Shown here: positions 1 through 11,352 of the stretch, in pieces
Layout of the letters: each line of letters begins with the position of its first letter
How positions within the stretch are numbered: the stretch's first letter is position 1
Origin: Betaproteobacteria bacterium
GTDB taxonomy: Bacteria > Pseudomonadota > Gammaproteobacteria > Burkholderiales > Casimicrobiaceae
DNA: 64,000 bases
Assembly (NCBI GenBank): GCA_009778785.1
Contig: WRFN01000002.1
Span: 62,001 to 126,000, forward strand
Direction of reading: 5' to 3'
Position numbers and translations under genes: made by a program
Notes under the pieces: generated by a model
What the model was told of the DNA's origin: nothing
The model's database searches: none
Seen by the model: the letters and a program-made list of their open reading frames with translations, nothing else

Positions 1-1679
1 AGTGTTTGCAAATGCGCGTAATCGATTCTGGTATCGACCGATTCCGTCCAGTGCTTGTCGAGAAACGGTTTCCAGTTGGCCGTGTTCGACGTTTTGTAGT
101 TGGACAGAATCGTACCGTTGGTGTGCTCGCCGCGATCAAGCGCTTCGCGATACGTTTGCACCATCTTGTCGGCTTCACCCGCCTCAATCACGCCCGCTTG
201 TTCGAGCCGTTCGGCGTAGAGCTTGCGCGTTCCCGGGTGGGCGTTGATCTTCTTGTACATCAGCGGCTGCGTCACCATCGGCTCATCGGCCTCGTTGTGG
301 CCCAGCTTGCGGAAGCACACCAGATCGATGAAAACGTCTTTGTTGAATTTCTTGCGGAACGCCAGCGCCAGTTCAATCGCGAATAAACAAATTTCGGGAT
401 CGTCGCCATTGACGTGAAAAATCGGCGCTTCAATCATCTTGGCGACGTCGGTGCAATACGTCGTGCCGCGCGTGTCGCGCGGGTCGGACGTGGTGAAGCC
501 GATCTGGTTGTTGACCACGATGTGCATGGTGCCGCCGGTGGTATAACCGCGCGTCTGCGCCATGTTCAACACTTCCTGATTGACGCCTTGACCGGCCAGC
601 GCCGCGTCGCCGTGAATCAGCACCGGCAACACTTTGTCGCCGGTCAAATCGCCGCGCCGCCGTTGCCGCGCGCGCGTCGCGCCCTGCACCACCGGATTGA
701 CGATTTCGAGATGCGACGGGTTGAACGCCAACGACAAATGCACCGGCCCGCCGGGGGTGGTGACGTTCGACGAAAAACCTTTGTGATACTTGACGTCACC
801 GGCCAGCAGATCGAGCGACGTTTTGCCTTCAAATTCGCTGAACAGTTCGGATGGCATCTTGCCCATCGTGTTGACCAGCACATTGAGCCGCGAACGGTGT
901 GCCATGCCAATCAACACTTCCTGAAAGCCGGTCGCGCCCGCTTGCTGAATCAGATGGTCGAGCATCGGCGACAACGATTCGCCACCCTCGCCCGAAAACC
1001 GTTTCTGGCCGACGTAGCGGGTGTGCAGATAACGCTCCAGCGTTTCGGCAGCGGTCAACCGTTCCAGAATGAAACGACGCTTCGTCGTGTCGATCTCGGG
1101 ACGCCCGCGCACCGTTTCCAGTTGCTCGCGCAACCATTCGCGCTGCTCGGTGTCGGTGATGTACATGAACTCGACGCCGATCGTGCGGCAATAGGTATCC
1201 TTCAACAACTTCAGAATGTCTTTGAGCTTGGCGCGCGACGCCGAATGCAGCGAACCGGTTGCAAATTCGGTTTCCATGTCGGCCTGAGTAAACCCGTACG
1301 CGCCCGGATCAAGCTCCGGCAACAACGCCGAAGACTGGCGTCGCAGCGGGTCGAGATCGGCTTGCTGCACGCCGAGAATCCGGTAGCGACTGATCAACAA
1401 CTGTACCGCCGCTTGCTTGCTGTCGTGCCCGCCGACGGCGGGCGCGGCGGCAGCCTGCCGCAACGGCGCTTTCGCCAGTTGCTCGAAAGCGCGCACGATC
1501 GGCGCGTGCGGCACGTCGCGAACGCCACCGCGCAACTGCCTGAAATAGTCATTCCACTCCTCGCTGACCGACGATGGGTCTTCGAGGTAGCGTTCGTACT
1601 GTTCTTCGATAAACGGGGCATTGCCTCCGAACAATGCACTGCTGGACAAACTTTCTTTCATACTTCCGGTGTGGCTCAT
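1..1679 (-). CDS. sucA: 2-oxoglutarate dehydrogenase E1 component (partial, C-terminus runs off window)
   Basis: Hand translation of the minus strand from ATG at 1679 gives MSHTGSMKESLSSSALFGGNAPFIEEQYERYLEDPSSVSEEWNDYFRQL... with typical E1 motifs (VEFMYITD, GMAHRSRLNVLVN, HGDAALAGQG, NNQIGFTT, GHNEADEP). It is absent from the ORF track because it has no stop in the window. Confidence 0.95.
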   Translation of the reverse strand, partial: MSHTGSMKESLSSSALFGGNAPFIEEQYERYLEDPSSVSEEWNDYFRQLRGGVRDVPHAPIVRAFEQLAKAPLRQAAAAPAVGGHDSKQAAVQLLISRYRILGVQQADLDPLRRQSSALLPELDPGAYGFTQADMETEFATGSLHSASRAKLKDILKLLKDTYCRTIGVEFMYITDTEQREWLREQLETVRGRPEIDTTKRRFILERLTAAETLERYLHTRYVGQKRFSGEGGESLSPMLDHLIQQAGATGFQEVLIGMAHRSRLNVLVNTMGKMPSELFSEFEGKTSLDLLAGDVKYHKGFSSNVTTPGGPVHLSLAFNPSHLEIVNPVVQGATRARQRRRGDLTGDKVLPVLIHGDAALAGQGVNQEVLNMAQTRGYTTGGTMHIVVNNQIGFTTSDPRDTRGTTYCTDVAKMIEAPIFHVNGDDPEICLFAIELALAFRKKFNKDVFIDLVCFRKLGHNEADEPMVTQPLMYKKINAHPGTRKLYAERLEQAGVIEAGEADKMVQTYREALDRGEHTNGTILSNYKTSNTANWKPFLDKHWTESVDTRIDYAHLQT

Positions 1680-1719
1680 TTTTTCCTCTGGCTCATTGTT
1701 CGGAGATGCCCCACGTCGA

Positions 1720-3012
1720 TCAACTCTTGACGTGGCGATGTTTCTCGCCGATGTAGCGCTGACGCGGGCGACCGATTTTGTATTCAGGATCGGAAATCAT
1801 TTCGTTCAGTTGCGCGATCCAGCCGACGGTTCGCGCCAACGCGAAAATCGCGGTGAACAGTTGCGTCGGAATCCCGATGGCTTTTTGAACGATGCCCGAA
1901 TAGAAATCGACGTTCGGATACAATTTGCGCTTGACGAAGTAATCGTCTTCCAACGCGATTTTTTCCAGCGTCATCGCCAGCTTGAACTGGGGATCGTTGG
2001 TCAGGCCGAGTTCGTTGAGCACTTCGTGGCAGGTTTCGCGCATCAGCTTGGCGCGCGGGTCGTAGTTCTTGTAAACGCGGTGACCGAAGCCCATCAAGCG
2101 AACGCCGGAGTTCTTGTCTTTGACCTTGTCGATGAAGTCGCCGATTTTTTCAGCGCCGCCTTGCGCCTGAATCTCGTCCAGCATCCGGAGGCAAGCCTCG
2201 TTGGCACCGCCGTGCGCGGGACCCCACAAACACGCCACACCGGCAGCGATAGCCGCAATCGGGTTGGTGCCGGAAGACGCGCACAAGCGCACGGTGGAAG
2301 TTGAAGCGTTTTGTTCGTGATCGGCGTGCAGCGTCAGAATACGGTCGAACGCGCGTTCGATCACGTTGTTGACTTTGTACGGCTCGCACGGCGTCGCAAA
2401 CATCATCCGCAGGAAATTACCCGCGTACGACAGGCTGTTGTCAGGATACACGGTCGGTTCGCCGATCGAATACTTGTAAGCCATCGCCACCAGCATCGGC
2501 ATCTTGGAAATCAGCCGGATCGCCGTGATCTCGCGCGTCTTGGCGTCGAGCAAATCCATCGAGTCCGGATAAAAAGCCGACATCGCGCCGACCAGCCCGG
2601 TCAGCACCGCCATCGGGTGCGCATCACGGCGGAAGCCGCGCATGAAAAAGTGCATTTGCTCATGTACCATCGTGTGACGCATGACCGTTTGCGTGAATTT
2701 TTCGTTCTGCTCTTTGGTCGGCAGTTGACCGTAAATCAGCAGTTGACAAACTTGGAGGAAATCGCAGTGATGAGCCAAATCATCAATCGGGTAACCGCGA
2801 TAGAGCAACTCGCCTTTGTCGCCGTCAATGTAGGTGATGGTCGAACCGCACGACGCTGTTGAAAGAAACCCCGGGTCGTAAGTAAATTTGCCGGTTTTTC
2901 CGTACAACGTTCTGATGTCGATCACGTCCGGGCCGAGGCTGGCTTCAAACATCGGCAGCGTAAGCGCAGGAGAACCGTCTGAAAACGAAATGGTCGCAGT
3001 CTTTTCCGTCAT
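1720..3012 (-). CDS. gltA: citrate synthase (type II, GltA)
   Basis: ORF 1720..3027; start [10 protein letters not shown] at 3012. Motifs [47 protein letters not shown]. Confidence 0.96.
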   Translation of the reverse strand: MTEKTATISFSDGSPALTLPMFEASLGPDVIDIRTLYGKTGKFTYDPGFLSTASCGSTITYIDGDKGELLYRGYPIDDLAHHCDFLQVCQLLIYGQLPTKEQNEKFTQTVMRHTMVHEQMHFFMRGFRRDAHPMAVLTGLVGAMSAFYPDSMDLLDAKTREITAIRLISKMPMLVAMAYKYSIGEPTVYPDNSLSYAGNFLRMMFATPCEPYKVNNVIERAFDRILTLHADHEQNASTSTVRLCASSGTNPIAAIAAGVACLWGPAHGGANEACLRMLDEIQAQGGAEKIGDFIDKVKDKNSGVRLMGFGHRVYKNYDPRAKLMRETCHEVLNELGLTNDPQFKLAMTLEKIALEDDYFVKRKLYPNVDFYSGIVQKAIGIPTQLFTAIFALARTVGWIAQLNEMISDPEYKIGRPRQRYIGEKHRHVKS

Positions 3013-3280
3013 GGCCTTTCCTTTCAAGGTAGTCAGTTAAAAATAGCCTTTTATTGTAAGCAAGATCGGGGATGGTGTCACGCCTGACTTGCTGCTTCAT
3101 TGATATTGCTTAAACCGCTAGAAACCCTACTATCAGAATACAAAAGCCCCTATGCCAAGTACAGTTTTTAATAAATCCTTTACAGTAAGGGGTTAGCGGC
3201 CTACTATTGAACTTTTTCGCCGTTCCCGGCGTTCCCGCTTTTCGGTCATCATCATTTTTTTGAATCAAGGAGTGCTTCAA

Positions 3281-4267
3281 ATGAAAAAACCTGTTCGCGT
3301 TAGTGTTACTGGAGCCGCCGGTCAAATCGGCTACAGCCTGCTGTTCAGAATTGCTTCCGGCGAAATGCTGGGGCCCGATCAACCGGTCATCCTGCAACTG
3401 CTCGAGTTGCCGATGGAAAAACCGCAGGCCGCCCTGAAAGGCGTGATGATGGAACTGGAAGATTGCGCCTTCCCGTTGCTCGCCGGCATGGAAGGCTTCG
3501 GCGACCCCAAAGAAGCGTTCCGCGACACCGAGATTGCCCTTCTGGTCGGCGCCAGACCGCGCGGCCCGGGCATGGAGCGCAGCGATCTGCTCCAGGAAAA
3601 CGCTAAAATTTTCACCGCTCAGGGCAAAGCGCTCGACGCGGTTGCCAACCGTAACGTCAAAGTGCTGGTGGTCGGCAACCCGGCCAACACCAACGCCTAC
3701 ATCGCGATGAAGTCGGCGCCATCGTTGCCGAGAAAAAATTTCACGGCGATGTTGCGGCTCGACCATAACCGCGCGTTGGCACAACTGGCGCTGAAAGCCG
3801 GCGTCGCCGTCGCCGACATTCAGAAACTCACCGTCTGGGGCAACCACTCGCCAACGATGTACGCCGATTACCGTTTCGCCACCGTCGGCGGCACCTCGCT
3901 CAAGGACAAAATTCACGACGACGCCTGGAACCGCGACGTTTTCCTGCCGACCGTCGGCAAGCGCGGCGCCGCGATCATCAACGCCCGTGGCGTTTCGAGC
4001 GCTGCTTCCGCTGCCAATGCCGCCATCGACCACATCCGCGACTGGGTGCTCGGCACCAATGGCCACTGGGTCACGATGGGCATTCCGTCGGACGGCCAGT
4101 ACGGCATTCCGAAAGACGTGATGTTCGGCTTCCCGGTCACCTGCGCCAACGGCGAATACCGGCTCGTGCCTGATCTGCCGATCGACGAGTTTTCCAAAGA
4201 GCGCATCGCCGTCACGCTGAAAGAGCTTGAAGAAGAGCGCGCCGCCATCGCTTCGATGTTAGGCTAA
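3281..4267 (+). CDS. mdh: malate dehydrogenase
   Basis: [31 protein letters not shown]...; Rossmann motif [32 protein letters not shown]. Confidence 0.96.
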   Translation: MKKPVRVSVTGAAGQIGYSLLFRIASGEMLGPDQPVILQLLELPMEKPQAALKGVMMELEDCAFPLLAGMEGFGDPKEAFRDTEIALLVGARPRGPGMERSDLLQENAKIFTAQGKALDAVANRNVKVLVVGNPANTNAYIAMKSAPSLPRKNFTAMLRLDHNRALAQLALKAGVAVADIQKLTVWGNHSPTMYADYRFATVGGTSLKDKIHDDAWNRDVFLPTVGKRGAAIINARGVSSAASAANAAIDHIRDWVLGTNGHWVTMGIPSDGQYGIPKDVMFGFPVTCANGEYRLVPDLPIDEFSKERIAVTLKELEEERAAIASMLG

Positions 4268-4292
4268 CCCCGTCGCACTGAAAGGATCAAAG

Positions 4293-6890
4293 ATGCTAGA
4301 GGCTTATCGCCAACACGCCGCCGAACGCGCGGCTTTGGGAATCCCGCCGCTGCCGCTCTCCAAAGAGCAGACCGTGGCGCTGGTGCAGTTGTTGCAGAAA
4401 CCGCCTGCCGGTGAAGAAGCGTTTTTGCTGGAAATGCTGACGAATCGCGTGCCTGCCGGCGTCGATGACGCAGCGCAGGTCAAAGCGGAATTTCTCGCCA
4501 AAATCACCCGCAAGGAAGTAAGCAGCCCGCTCGTTTCGCGCGCCAAGGCCACCGAACTGCTGGGTACGATGCTCGGCGGCTACAATGTAAAACCGCTGAT
4601 CGACTTGCTCGGCGACGCCGAAGTCGGCGCGATTGCCGCCAATGCGCTCAAATCCACGCTGCTGATGTTTGATTACTTCCACGACGTGCGCGAGTTGGCC
4701 GAGAAAGGCAACACCAATGCCCGTACCGTGCTGCAATCGTGGGCGGACGCGGAATGGTTCACTTCGCGCCCGGAAGTGCCTGAAAAACTCAAAGTCACCG
4801 TGTTCAAAGTCACCGGCGAAACTAACACCGATGATCTTTCCCCTGCTCCGGACGCTTGGTCGCGCCCCGATATTCCGTTGCATGCGCTGGCCATGTTGAA
4901 AAATCCGCGCTCCGGCATCAACGCCGATCAGCCCGGCGCGCGCGGCCCGATCAAACAGATTGAAGCCCTGAAAGCGAAAGGCCATCCGGTCGCCTATGTC
5001 GGCGATGTCGTCGGCACCGGCTCCTCGCGTAAATCGGCCACCAACTCGGTATTGTGGTGGACGGGCAATGATATCCCATTCGTGCCGAACAAGCGTTTCG
5101 GCGGTGTTTGCCTCGGCGGCAAGATTGCGCCGATCTTTTTCAACACTCAAGAAGACGCCGGCGCGTTGCCAATCGAAATCGACGTAACGCAAATGGACAT
5201 GGGCGATGAAATCGAACTTCTCATCGACCGCCAAAAAGCAAACGTCAAAGTCATGAAGAACGGCGTCGTGATTGCCGAGACCGCGCTGAAAACGCCGGTG
5301 CTGCTCGACGAAGTGCGGGCCGGCGGCCGCATTCCGCTCATCATCGGGCGCGGCCTGACCACCAAGGCGCGTGAAGCGCTGAAGCTGCCGCCCTCGACCC
5401 TCTTTCGTTTGCCGCAAGCGCCGAAAGATTCCGGCAAAGGATTTTCGCTGGCGCAGAAAATGGTGGGACGCGCCTGCGGCCTACCCGAAGGCAAAGGCAT
5501 GCGCCCCGGCACTTATTGCGAGCCGCGCATGACTTCGGTCGGATCACAAGATACAACCGGCCCGATGACACGCGACGAATTGAAAGACCTCGCCTGTCTG
5601 GGTTTCTCCGCTGATCTGGTGATGCAGTCCTTCTGCCACACCGCCGCTTATCCGAAACCCGTCGATGTCAAAACGCATCGCACCCTGCCGTCCTTCTTCT
5701 CCACGCGCGGCGGCATCGCGTTGCGCCCGGGCGACGGCGTCATTCATAGCTGGCTCAACCGCTTCCTGCTCCCCGACACCGTCGGCACCGGCGGCGATTC
5801 GCACACCCGTTTCCCGATCGGAATTTCATTCCCTGCCGGCTCGGGCCTCGTCGCGTTCGCTGCGGCCACCGGCGTGATGCCGCTCGACATGCCCGAATCA
5901 GTGCTCGTGCGCTTCAAGGGCAAGATGCAGGAAGGCATTACTCTGCGCGATTTGGTCAATGCGATTCCGTACTACGCGATCAAAGCCGGCCTGCTGACCG
6001 TAGCCAAGCAAGGAAAGAAAAACATCTTCTCCGGTCGCATCCTCGAAATTGAAGGCCTGCCCGATCTGAAAGTGGAACAAGCGTTTGAACTGACCGACGC
6101 TTCCGCCGAGCGCTCCGCCGCCGGTTGCACCGTGCGGCTTTCCAAAGAGCCGATCATCGAATATCTGCGCTCCAACATCGTGCTGATGAAGTGGATGATT
6201 GCCAACGGCTACGAAGACAAACGCACCCTCGCGCGCCGGATCAAAGCGATGGAAACATGGATCGCCAATCCGCAATTGCTGACAGCGGACGCCGACGCCG
6301 AATACGCGGCAGTGATCGACATCGACATGAGCGAAATCAAAGAACCGATCCTTGCTTGTCCGAACGATCCGGACGATGTGAAACTGCTCTCCGAAGTCGC
6401 CGGCGACAAGATCGACGAAGTGTTCATCGGCTCGTGCATGACCAACATCGGCCACTTCCGCGCCGCCGGTAAAGTGCTCGACGGCAAGAACGACATTTCA
6501 ACGCGCCTCTGGATCGCGCCGCCGACCAAAATGGATGCGATGATCCTGCGCGAAGAAGGCTATTACAGCGTGCTCGGCACTTCCGGCGCGCGCATGGAAA
6601 TGCCCGGCTGTTCGTTGTGCATGGGCAATCAAGCGCAGATACGCAAAGGCTCGACAGCGATCTCGACCTCCACCCGCAACTTTCCCAACCGCCTCGGCAT
6701 CGACACCCGCGTCTATCTCGGCTCCGCCGAGCTTGCCGCTGTCTGTGCGCTGATGGGCAAGATTCCGAGCAAAGCGGAGTACCTCGCGCAAGTCGGTATC
6801 GTGAATCAAAAGGCAGCGGACATTTACCGCTACATGAACTTCGACCAGATCAAGGAATTCGCCGACACAGCGAAGACCGTTACGGTTTGA
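4293..6890 (+). CDS. acnB: aconitate hydratase B (bifunctional aconitase 2)
   Basis: 865 aa; AcnB N-terminal HEAT-like region, [62 protein letters not shown]. Confidence 0.96.
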   Translation: MLEAYRQHAAERAALGIPPLPLSKEQTVALVQLLQKPPAGEEAFLLEMLTNRVPAGVDDAAQVKAEFLAKITRKEVSSPLVSRAKATELLGTMLGGYNVKPLIDLLGDAEVGAIAANALKSTLLMFDYFHDVRELAEKGNTNARTVLQSWADAEWFTSRPEVPEKLKVTVFKVTGETNTDDLSPAPDAWSRPDIPLHALAMLKNPRSGINADQPGARGPIKQIEALKAKGHPVAYVGDVVGTGSSRKSATNSVLWWTGNDIPFVPNKRFGGVCLGGKIAPIFFNTQEDAGALPIEIDVTQMDMGDEIELLIDRQKANVKVMKNGVVIAETALKTPVLLDEVRAGGRIPLIIGRGLTTKAREALKLPPSTLFRLPQAPKDSGKGFSLAQKMVGRACGLPEGKGMRPGTYCEPRMTSVGSQDTTGPMTRDELKDLACLGFSADLVMQSFCHTAAYPKPVDVKTHRTLPSFFSTRGGIALRPGDGVIHSWLNRFLLPDTVGTGGDSHTRFPIGISFPAGSGLVAFAAATGVMPLDMPESVLVRFKGKMQEGITLRDLVNAIPYYAIKAGLLTVAKQGKKNIFSGRILEIEGLPDLKVEQAFELTDASAERSAAGCTVRLSKEPIIEYLRSNIVLMKWMIANGYEDKRTLARRIKAMETWIANPQLLTADADAEYAAVIDIDMSEIKEPILACPNDPDDVKLLSEVAGDKIDEVFIGSCMTNIGHFRAAGKVLDGKNDISTRLWIAPPTKMDAMILREEGYYSVLGTSGARMEMPGCSLCMGNQAQIRKGSTAISTSTRNFPNRLGIDTRVYLGSAELAAVCALMGKIPSKAEYLAQVGIVNQKAADIYRYMNFDQIKEFADTAKTVTV

Positions 6891-6934
6891 GAGGCATCGT
6901 CAGAGATTATCCTGCTGAGACAGTAACTACCAAG

Positions 6935-6967
6935 CGGCAATCACACTGGTGTGGTTGCCGTTTTTTT
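6935..6967 (+). terminator. intrinsic terminator downstream of acnB
   Basis: CGGCAA-TCACACTGGTGTGG-TTGCCG followed by TTTTTTT. Confidence 0.8.
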
Positions 6968-7017
6968 ATGTCGAAAGAGATAGGGTAGGTTGCGGCCTGC
7001 GTTCGTTGCGTTCGGGT

Positions 7018-8310
7018 TCATTGCAACTCGCGCAAACCCAGTTGAGCCTGCCGCCGGATTTCCGGGTTGTCATTCTGGGCGGCCGCTTTCGTGTACCACT
7101 GAATGGCTTGTTGCTTGTCCTGAGCCACGCCCAAACCCTTTTTGTACATAAAACCCAGATTCTTTTGTGCAATGGAATAACCCTGCTCCGCCGCCTTGCG
7201 ATACCACGATGCAGCCTGCGCATAGTCTTGGGCGACGCCTCTCCCATCGTAGTACATGGCGCCAAGATTATTTTGCGCTGCAGCAACGCCTTGCTCCGCC
7301 GCCTTCCGATACCAATAGGCAGCCTGTTGCATGTCTGGCGCCACGCCGTCCCCAATATCGTACATATAGCCGAGATAGCTTTGCACGTCGTCATTGCCTT
7401 GGTCTGCCGCCTTGCGCAACCAGAATACGGCGTGTGTGTTGTCTTGGGCGATACCGTCTCCCCTTTTGTACATATAGCCAAGATTTCTTTGCGCGGCGGC
7501 GTCTCCTTGTTCCGCTGCCTTGCGATACCAGAATGCGGCTTGTTTCTTGTCTTGCGCCACGCCTTGTCCTACGTCATACATTGAGGCAAGATTATTTTGC
7601 GCAGCGGCATTACCTTGTTCCGCCGCCTTGCGCAGCCAGAATATGGCTTGCGCGTCGTCCCGGGCTACGCCTTGTCCCTCTTTGTACATATAGCCAAGAT
7701 TGCTTTGCGCGGCAGCATGGCCTTGATCTGCCGCCTTGCTAAACCAAAATGCGGCCTGTGCATAATCCCGGGCTACGCCTTGTCCATCCCGGTACATGAT
7801 GCCAAGATTGCTTTGCGCGATGGCATTCCCCAACTCCGCCGCCTTGCTCCACCAAAATATAGCCTGCGCGTCGTCTTGGGCTACCCCTTTTCCATCGTAG
7901 TACATTGCGCCAAGATTCTTTTGGGCAAGAGCATTGCCTTGTTCCGCTGCTTTGCGATACCAGAATACCGCCTGTTTTTCATCCCTGGCAATACCTTTCC
8001 CACTGCCATACATTACGGCCAGATCATTCTGAGCCATACTATGATTCTGCTCCGCTGCTTTGCGATACCAATATACGGCCTGTTTCTTGTCTTGCGCCAC
8101 GCCTCGCCCCGCGTCGTACATGATGGCAAGCCGATATTGCGCCTCGGCATTGCCGGACTGCGCCAGTTTGAAAATGGCATCTTGGGTGAGGCGGGAAATT
8201 TTTGCATTACCGCTCGATGCCTCGACGGCATCGGATGGAGTATCAGCGGCATCGACCAGCATTGGCTGACATAGCGCTAACACAACACAGAAGATGATTG
8301 GGAATTTCAT
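7018..8310 (-). CDS. secreted Sel1-like (SLR/TPR) repeat protein
   Basis: Start MKFPIIFCVVLALCQPMLVDA (signal peptide-like) at 8310; about ten tandem 36-aa repeats of the form GNAxAQxNLGxMYxxGxGVAxDxxQAxxWxRKAAEQ. Confidence 0.93.
   Translation of the reverse strand: MKFPIIFCVVLALCQPMLVDAADTPSDAVEASSGNAKISRLTQDAIFKLAQSGNAEAQYRLAIMYDAGRGVAQDKKQAVYWYRKAAEQNHSMAQNDLAVMYGSGKGIARDEKQAVFWYRKAAEQGNALAQKNLGAMYYDGKGVAQDDAQAIFWWSKAAELGNAIAQSNLGIMYRDGQGVARDYAQAAFWFSKAADQGHAAAQSNLGYMYKEGQGVARDDAQAIFWLRKAAEQGNAAAQNNLASMYDVGQGVAQDKKQAAFWYRKAAEQGDAAAQRNLGYMYKRGDGIAQDNTHAVFWLRKAADQGNDDVQSYLGYMYDIGDGVAPDMQQAAYWYRKAAEQGVAAAQNNLGAMYYDGRGVAQDYAQAASWYRKAAEQGYSIAQKNLGFMYKKGLGVAQDKQQAIQWYTKAAAQNDNPEIRRQAQLGLRELQ
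7030..8160 (-). repeat. tandem ~108-bp coding repeats (Sel1 units)
   Basis: About ten in-frame 36-codon units visible in the translation and as repeated words (e.g. CTTGCGATACCAG, AAGATT(G/C)TTTTG). Confidence 0.85.
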
Positions 8311-8680
8311 AGTCAGTTTCAGACAGACGGATATTATCGTTCTTATTATAGTTTGTTTGCCTTCATTGTCGGGCGCGTTGGCAGTCGGCCAAATGATCCG
8401 CCAAGCTTTTGCTGTTACCAAATATCATCCATCATACGACTAACCCAAGTTTCGCAGGCAAAGCATCGCCGCGCGCAGAGTGATCATGCTTATGATTATA
8501 GAATGGTTCGATGTCGTCGAGCAAATCAGCACGACATCTTTCGCCCTTCGACTTACTCAGGACGAACGGTTCCTTGATTGTAATTCCGTGTTAACCTTGA
8601 ACCATCATCTTGTTGAAAGAGCTCTGAAACATCGGAATAATACGTTCTCGCTGAGTTTTTCTCCTTGAGCCGCTGCATCC

Positions 8681-9718
8681 ATGATCCCCCGTTTTTTTCT
8701 TCTCCTTGTCTGCTCACTGGTAGCTTACCTGCCGCTATCGCTCATGGCGGCAAAGCCTCCCGCTGCTTCCGCGAATGCCGCCACGAACGATTACAGCCAG
8801 CGCCCCGAAGTGCGCGCCTGGGCAACCGAGTTCGCCAGCAAAGAAGGGATAGACGTTGACTTTCTGTTCTACACGTTGAAAAGCGCCAAGACCGAACCCC
8901 GCATTCTTGATCTGATGGACGCGCCGGTGAAAGCGCCGCCGCTGTGGCTTGAATACGCGCCGCGTTTTCTCAACGAAGATCGCATCGGCGGCGGCGTTGA
9001 TTTTTCACTCGCCAACGCAACGACGTTGACGCGCGCGCAGGCTTACTTCGGGGTGCCGCCCGAAATCGTCACCGCCGTCATCGGCGTCGAAACGCACTAC
9101 GGGCGACAAGTCGGCAAGTTTCGCATCCTCGACGCGCTCACCACGCTGGCGTTCGATTACCCGCGTCGCGCCGATTATTTTCGCGTCGAGCTGGAATCGT
9201 TTTTTTTGTTGGCGCTCGATAACAATTTTCCGCTGACCGAGCCGAAGGGTTCTTACGCCGGCGCAATGGGCATTTGCCAATTCATGCCGCGAAGTTACCG
9301 CCACTACGCGGTCGATTTCGATTTCGATGGCCGCGTCGATCTCTGGAATACCGCCGACGCCATCGGCAGCATCGCATTTTATCTGGAAGAACACGGTTGG
9401 CAACCCAACGCGCCGATTTTGACGCCGTTGCAGCTTTCACCGGAAACGATAGAAGTGGTCGCGCCCCTTCTCAACAACGGCCTGAGCGACCCGCAGCCGC
9501 TGAAAGCCTGGCGCGCGCTGGGCGTTAACCCTGCCAGCGCCTTCGACGATAACACTGCGGTCAGCGTGTTGATGCTCGACGCCGACTCCGGCCCTGCGTA
9601 TTACCTCGCGCATGATAACTTCCGAGTGATCCTGCGCTACAACAAAAGCCGCCTTTACGCCGCCGCCGTGACTTTTCTGGCGGAAGAAATCAAAGCGCGG
9701 GCGAACAAAACGCAGTAG
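8681..9718 (+). CDS. mltB: lytic murein transglycosylase B
   Basis: Signal peptide-like N-terminus; GVPPEIVTAVIGVETHYGRQVGKFRILDALTTLAFDYPRRADYFR, GSYAGAMGICQFMPRSYRHYAVDFDFDGRVDLW. Confidence 0.95.
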   Translation: MIPRFFLLLVCSLVAYLPLSLMAAKPPAASANAATNDYSQRPEVRAWATEFASKEGIDVDFLFYTLKSAKTEPRILDLMDAPVKAPPLWLEYAPRFLNEDRIGGGVDFSLANATTLTRAQAYFGVPPEIVTAVIGVETHYGRQVGKFRILDALTTLAFDYPRRADYFRVELESFFLLALDNNFPLTEPKGSYAGAMGICQFMPRSYRHYAVDFDFDGRVDLWNTADAIGSIAFYLEEHGWQPNAPILTPLQLSPETIEVVAPLLNNGLSDPQPLKAWRALGVNPASAFDDNTAVSVLMLDADSGPAYYLAHDNFRVILRYNKSRLYAAAVTFLAEEIKARANKTQ

Positions 9719-9835
9719 AAAACATCACAACCTCTCGCCTGCTTTCGTGGGCACCTCCTTTCAAAAGGAGGCTTTTCGTCATCATTATTCTTCATTATTT
9801 TATTGCGGGCAGCAGAATGTTGCCCCTACAAAACG

Positions 9836-9870
9836 ATCGAGGCGCAACGGTTTGGCCGTTGCGCCTCGAT
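9836..9870. terminator. long perfect hairpin between convergent genes mltB(+) and DUF3300 gene(-)
   Basis: ATCGAGGCGCAACGG-TTTGG-CCGTTGCGCCTCGAT, 15-bp perfect stem; no long T-tract. Confidence 0.6.
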
Positions 9871-9912
9871 GTTATTCACGCCTTGATATTGGCTTGGGTG
9901 TTGGCAGCGCGC

Positions 9913-11238
9913 TTATCGTCCTCTACCGCCACCACCGCCGCCGCTGTGACCACCACCTCCGCCACCGCCGCCGCCGAATCCTCCTCCACCACCGTAGTTA
10001 CCTCCGCCTCCGCCACCGTAGTTACCGCCGCCGCCACCACCGCCCGACCATTGCGGACCACTGCCGGAGTTACCGCCCGATCCTGCCGCTTGTCCGCCGG
10101 ATGGGCGAGCGCCGCCACTGGCTGCGCCACCCTGATGCTGTCCACCACTATTCGGCGCTGCCGCCGGACGAGTATTGGCGTTGCCCGGCGCAACATTACC
10201 AGGTCTGCCTGAAGCGCCGGGTCTGCCCGCAGGCGCCGTTCCGGGTCGATTCGTTTGGTGCTGCTGCGAGTTGTATCCCGGAGCCGTCCCGTAATTCGGT
10301 CTCGGCGCTGTCGGCCGTACGACATGCGGGGAGTACGGCGGGCGCCGATAGTGACCGCCGACAGGCGCCGAGTAAACCGGCGCCGGACGCCGCCAGGAAC
10401 CGCGCGGCCCCATCATCGGCGGCGGCGAGCGGTAATAGGAGCGATAGAGCGGCGCATTGATCGTAATCATGCCGAAGCCCCAGTTAAAGCCGCCCCACAG
10501 CGCCACCGACGGGTAAAAGCCGACGCCCCAGTAAAATCCGGCGGTAAACGTCATGCCGTACGGAGGCCCCCAGTAAACGGGGAGCGACGGCCACCACCAA
10601 GTTCCGTACACCACTCTGGGGTCGTACACCGGCACATAAACCACCTGCGGCGATGCCGGCGCAATCGTGATGTATTGGGTTTGGCTGTTCGGGTCTGTGT
10701 CATAGCTCACGACCTGCTTGTCGTTGCTCGTCAATGACCCGTAAGCGGACGCTCTTTGCCGCAGCACTTGCACGCTCGCCATCACGCGCGGCTGATCGGC
10801 AATGACTGCCTGCCCCAAATCCTGCATCCAACGCGGCTCGTCGTTCATGTATTGCAATACCTGCGGCACCGTCGTCAGCGATTTGACGCTCGGGTCCCAA
10901 TCGAATGCGGCCAGCGCGTCCTGCAACGCCTGCCCGCCCAAATTGGCGTTGTCGCGCTGCCAACGGGCGGCTTCGATGACGTCCATCGGGTACGTCGCCG
11001 CCATCAGCACTTGCGCCAGCAGCGCGTCGGGATACAGCGCGATCGGCGCCAGCAAGCCGTCGAGCACTTCCTGCGAAATTTCCGCCGGCTGCGTCGCCGC
11101 TGCCGGGTTCGCCGTATCGTAAACGTCCTGCGCCCTGACCGGCGACGCCGACAACAAACAGCCTGCCGTCGCAACGATCAACGCGCCCCGACAACCGGCC
11201 GATATTTTAGATGTAAAAAACGAAAGTTGTGATTTCAT
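9913..11238 (-). CDS. DUF3300-like secreted protein with Gly-rich C-terminus
   Basis: MKSQLSFFTSKISAGCRGALIVATAGCLLSASPVRAQD..., QEVLDGLLAPIALYPDALLAQVLMAATYPMDVIEAARW (DUF3300-like), tail GGGGGGGNYGGGGGGNYGGGGGFGGGG... Confidence 0.88.
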   Translation of the reverse strand: MKSQLSFFTSKISAGCRGALIVATAGCLLSASPVRAQDVYDTANPAAATQPAEISQEVLDGLLAPIALYPDALLAQVLMAATYPMDVIEAARWQRDNANLGGQALQDALAAFDWDPSVKSLTTVPQVLQYMNDEPRWMQDLGQAVIADQPRVMASVQVLRQRASAYGSLTSNDKQVVSYDTDPNSQTQYITIAPASPQVVYVPVYDPRVVYGTWWWPSLPVYWGPPYGMTFTAGFYWGVGFYPSVALWGGFNWGFGMITINAPLYRSYYRSPPPMMGPRGSWRRPAPVYSAPVGGHYRRPPYSPHVVRPTAPRPNYGTAPGYNSQQHQTNRPGTAPAGRPGASGRPGNVAPGNANTRPAAAPNSGGQHQGGAASGGARPSGGQAAGSGGNSGSGPQWSGGGGGGGNYGGGGGGNYGGGGGFGGGGGGGGGHSGGGGGGRGR

Positions 11239-11352
11239 AAAACCTCCCATCGATGCCATTCGACATGAGGCCATGATATACGTAATTCAAGAAGCAGAGC
11301 TAAAGCGAATGTTTAGATGTGTCACGCTGACTAACGATTGTTTACCGAAGCC

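Noticed and set aside
414-1730. 438-aa plus-strand ORF
   Set aside because: Antisense to sucA; Arg/His/Gln-rich shadow ORF typical of the complement of GC-biased codons.
7030-8160. Regularly spaced repeats that might suggest a CRISPR or satellite array
   Set aside because: Spacing is ~108 bp, in frame, and translates to Sel1 repeats; no constant repeat/variable spacer pattern.
8511-8539. Hairpin GATGTCGT/ACGACATC
   Set aside because: Moderate stem with long loop near a family A repeat; no T-tract and no neighbouring gene end on the right side.
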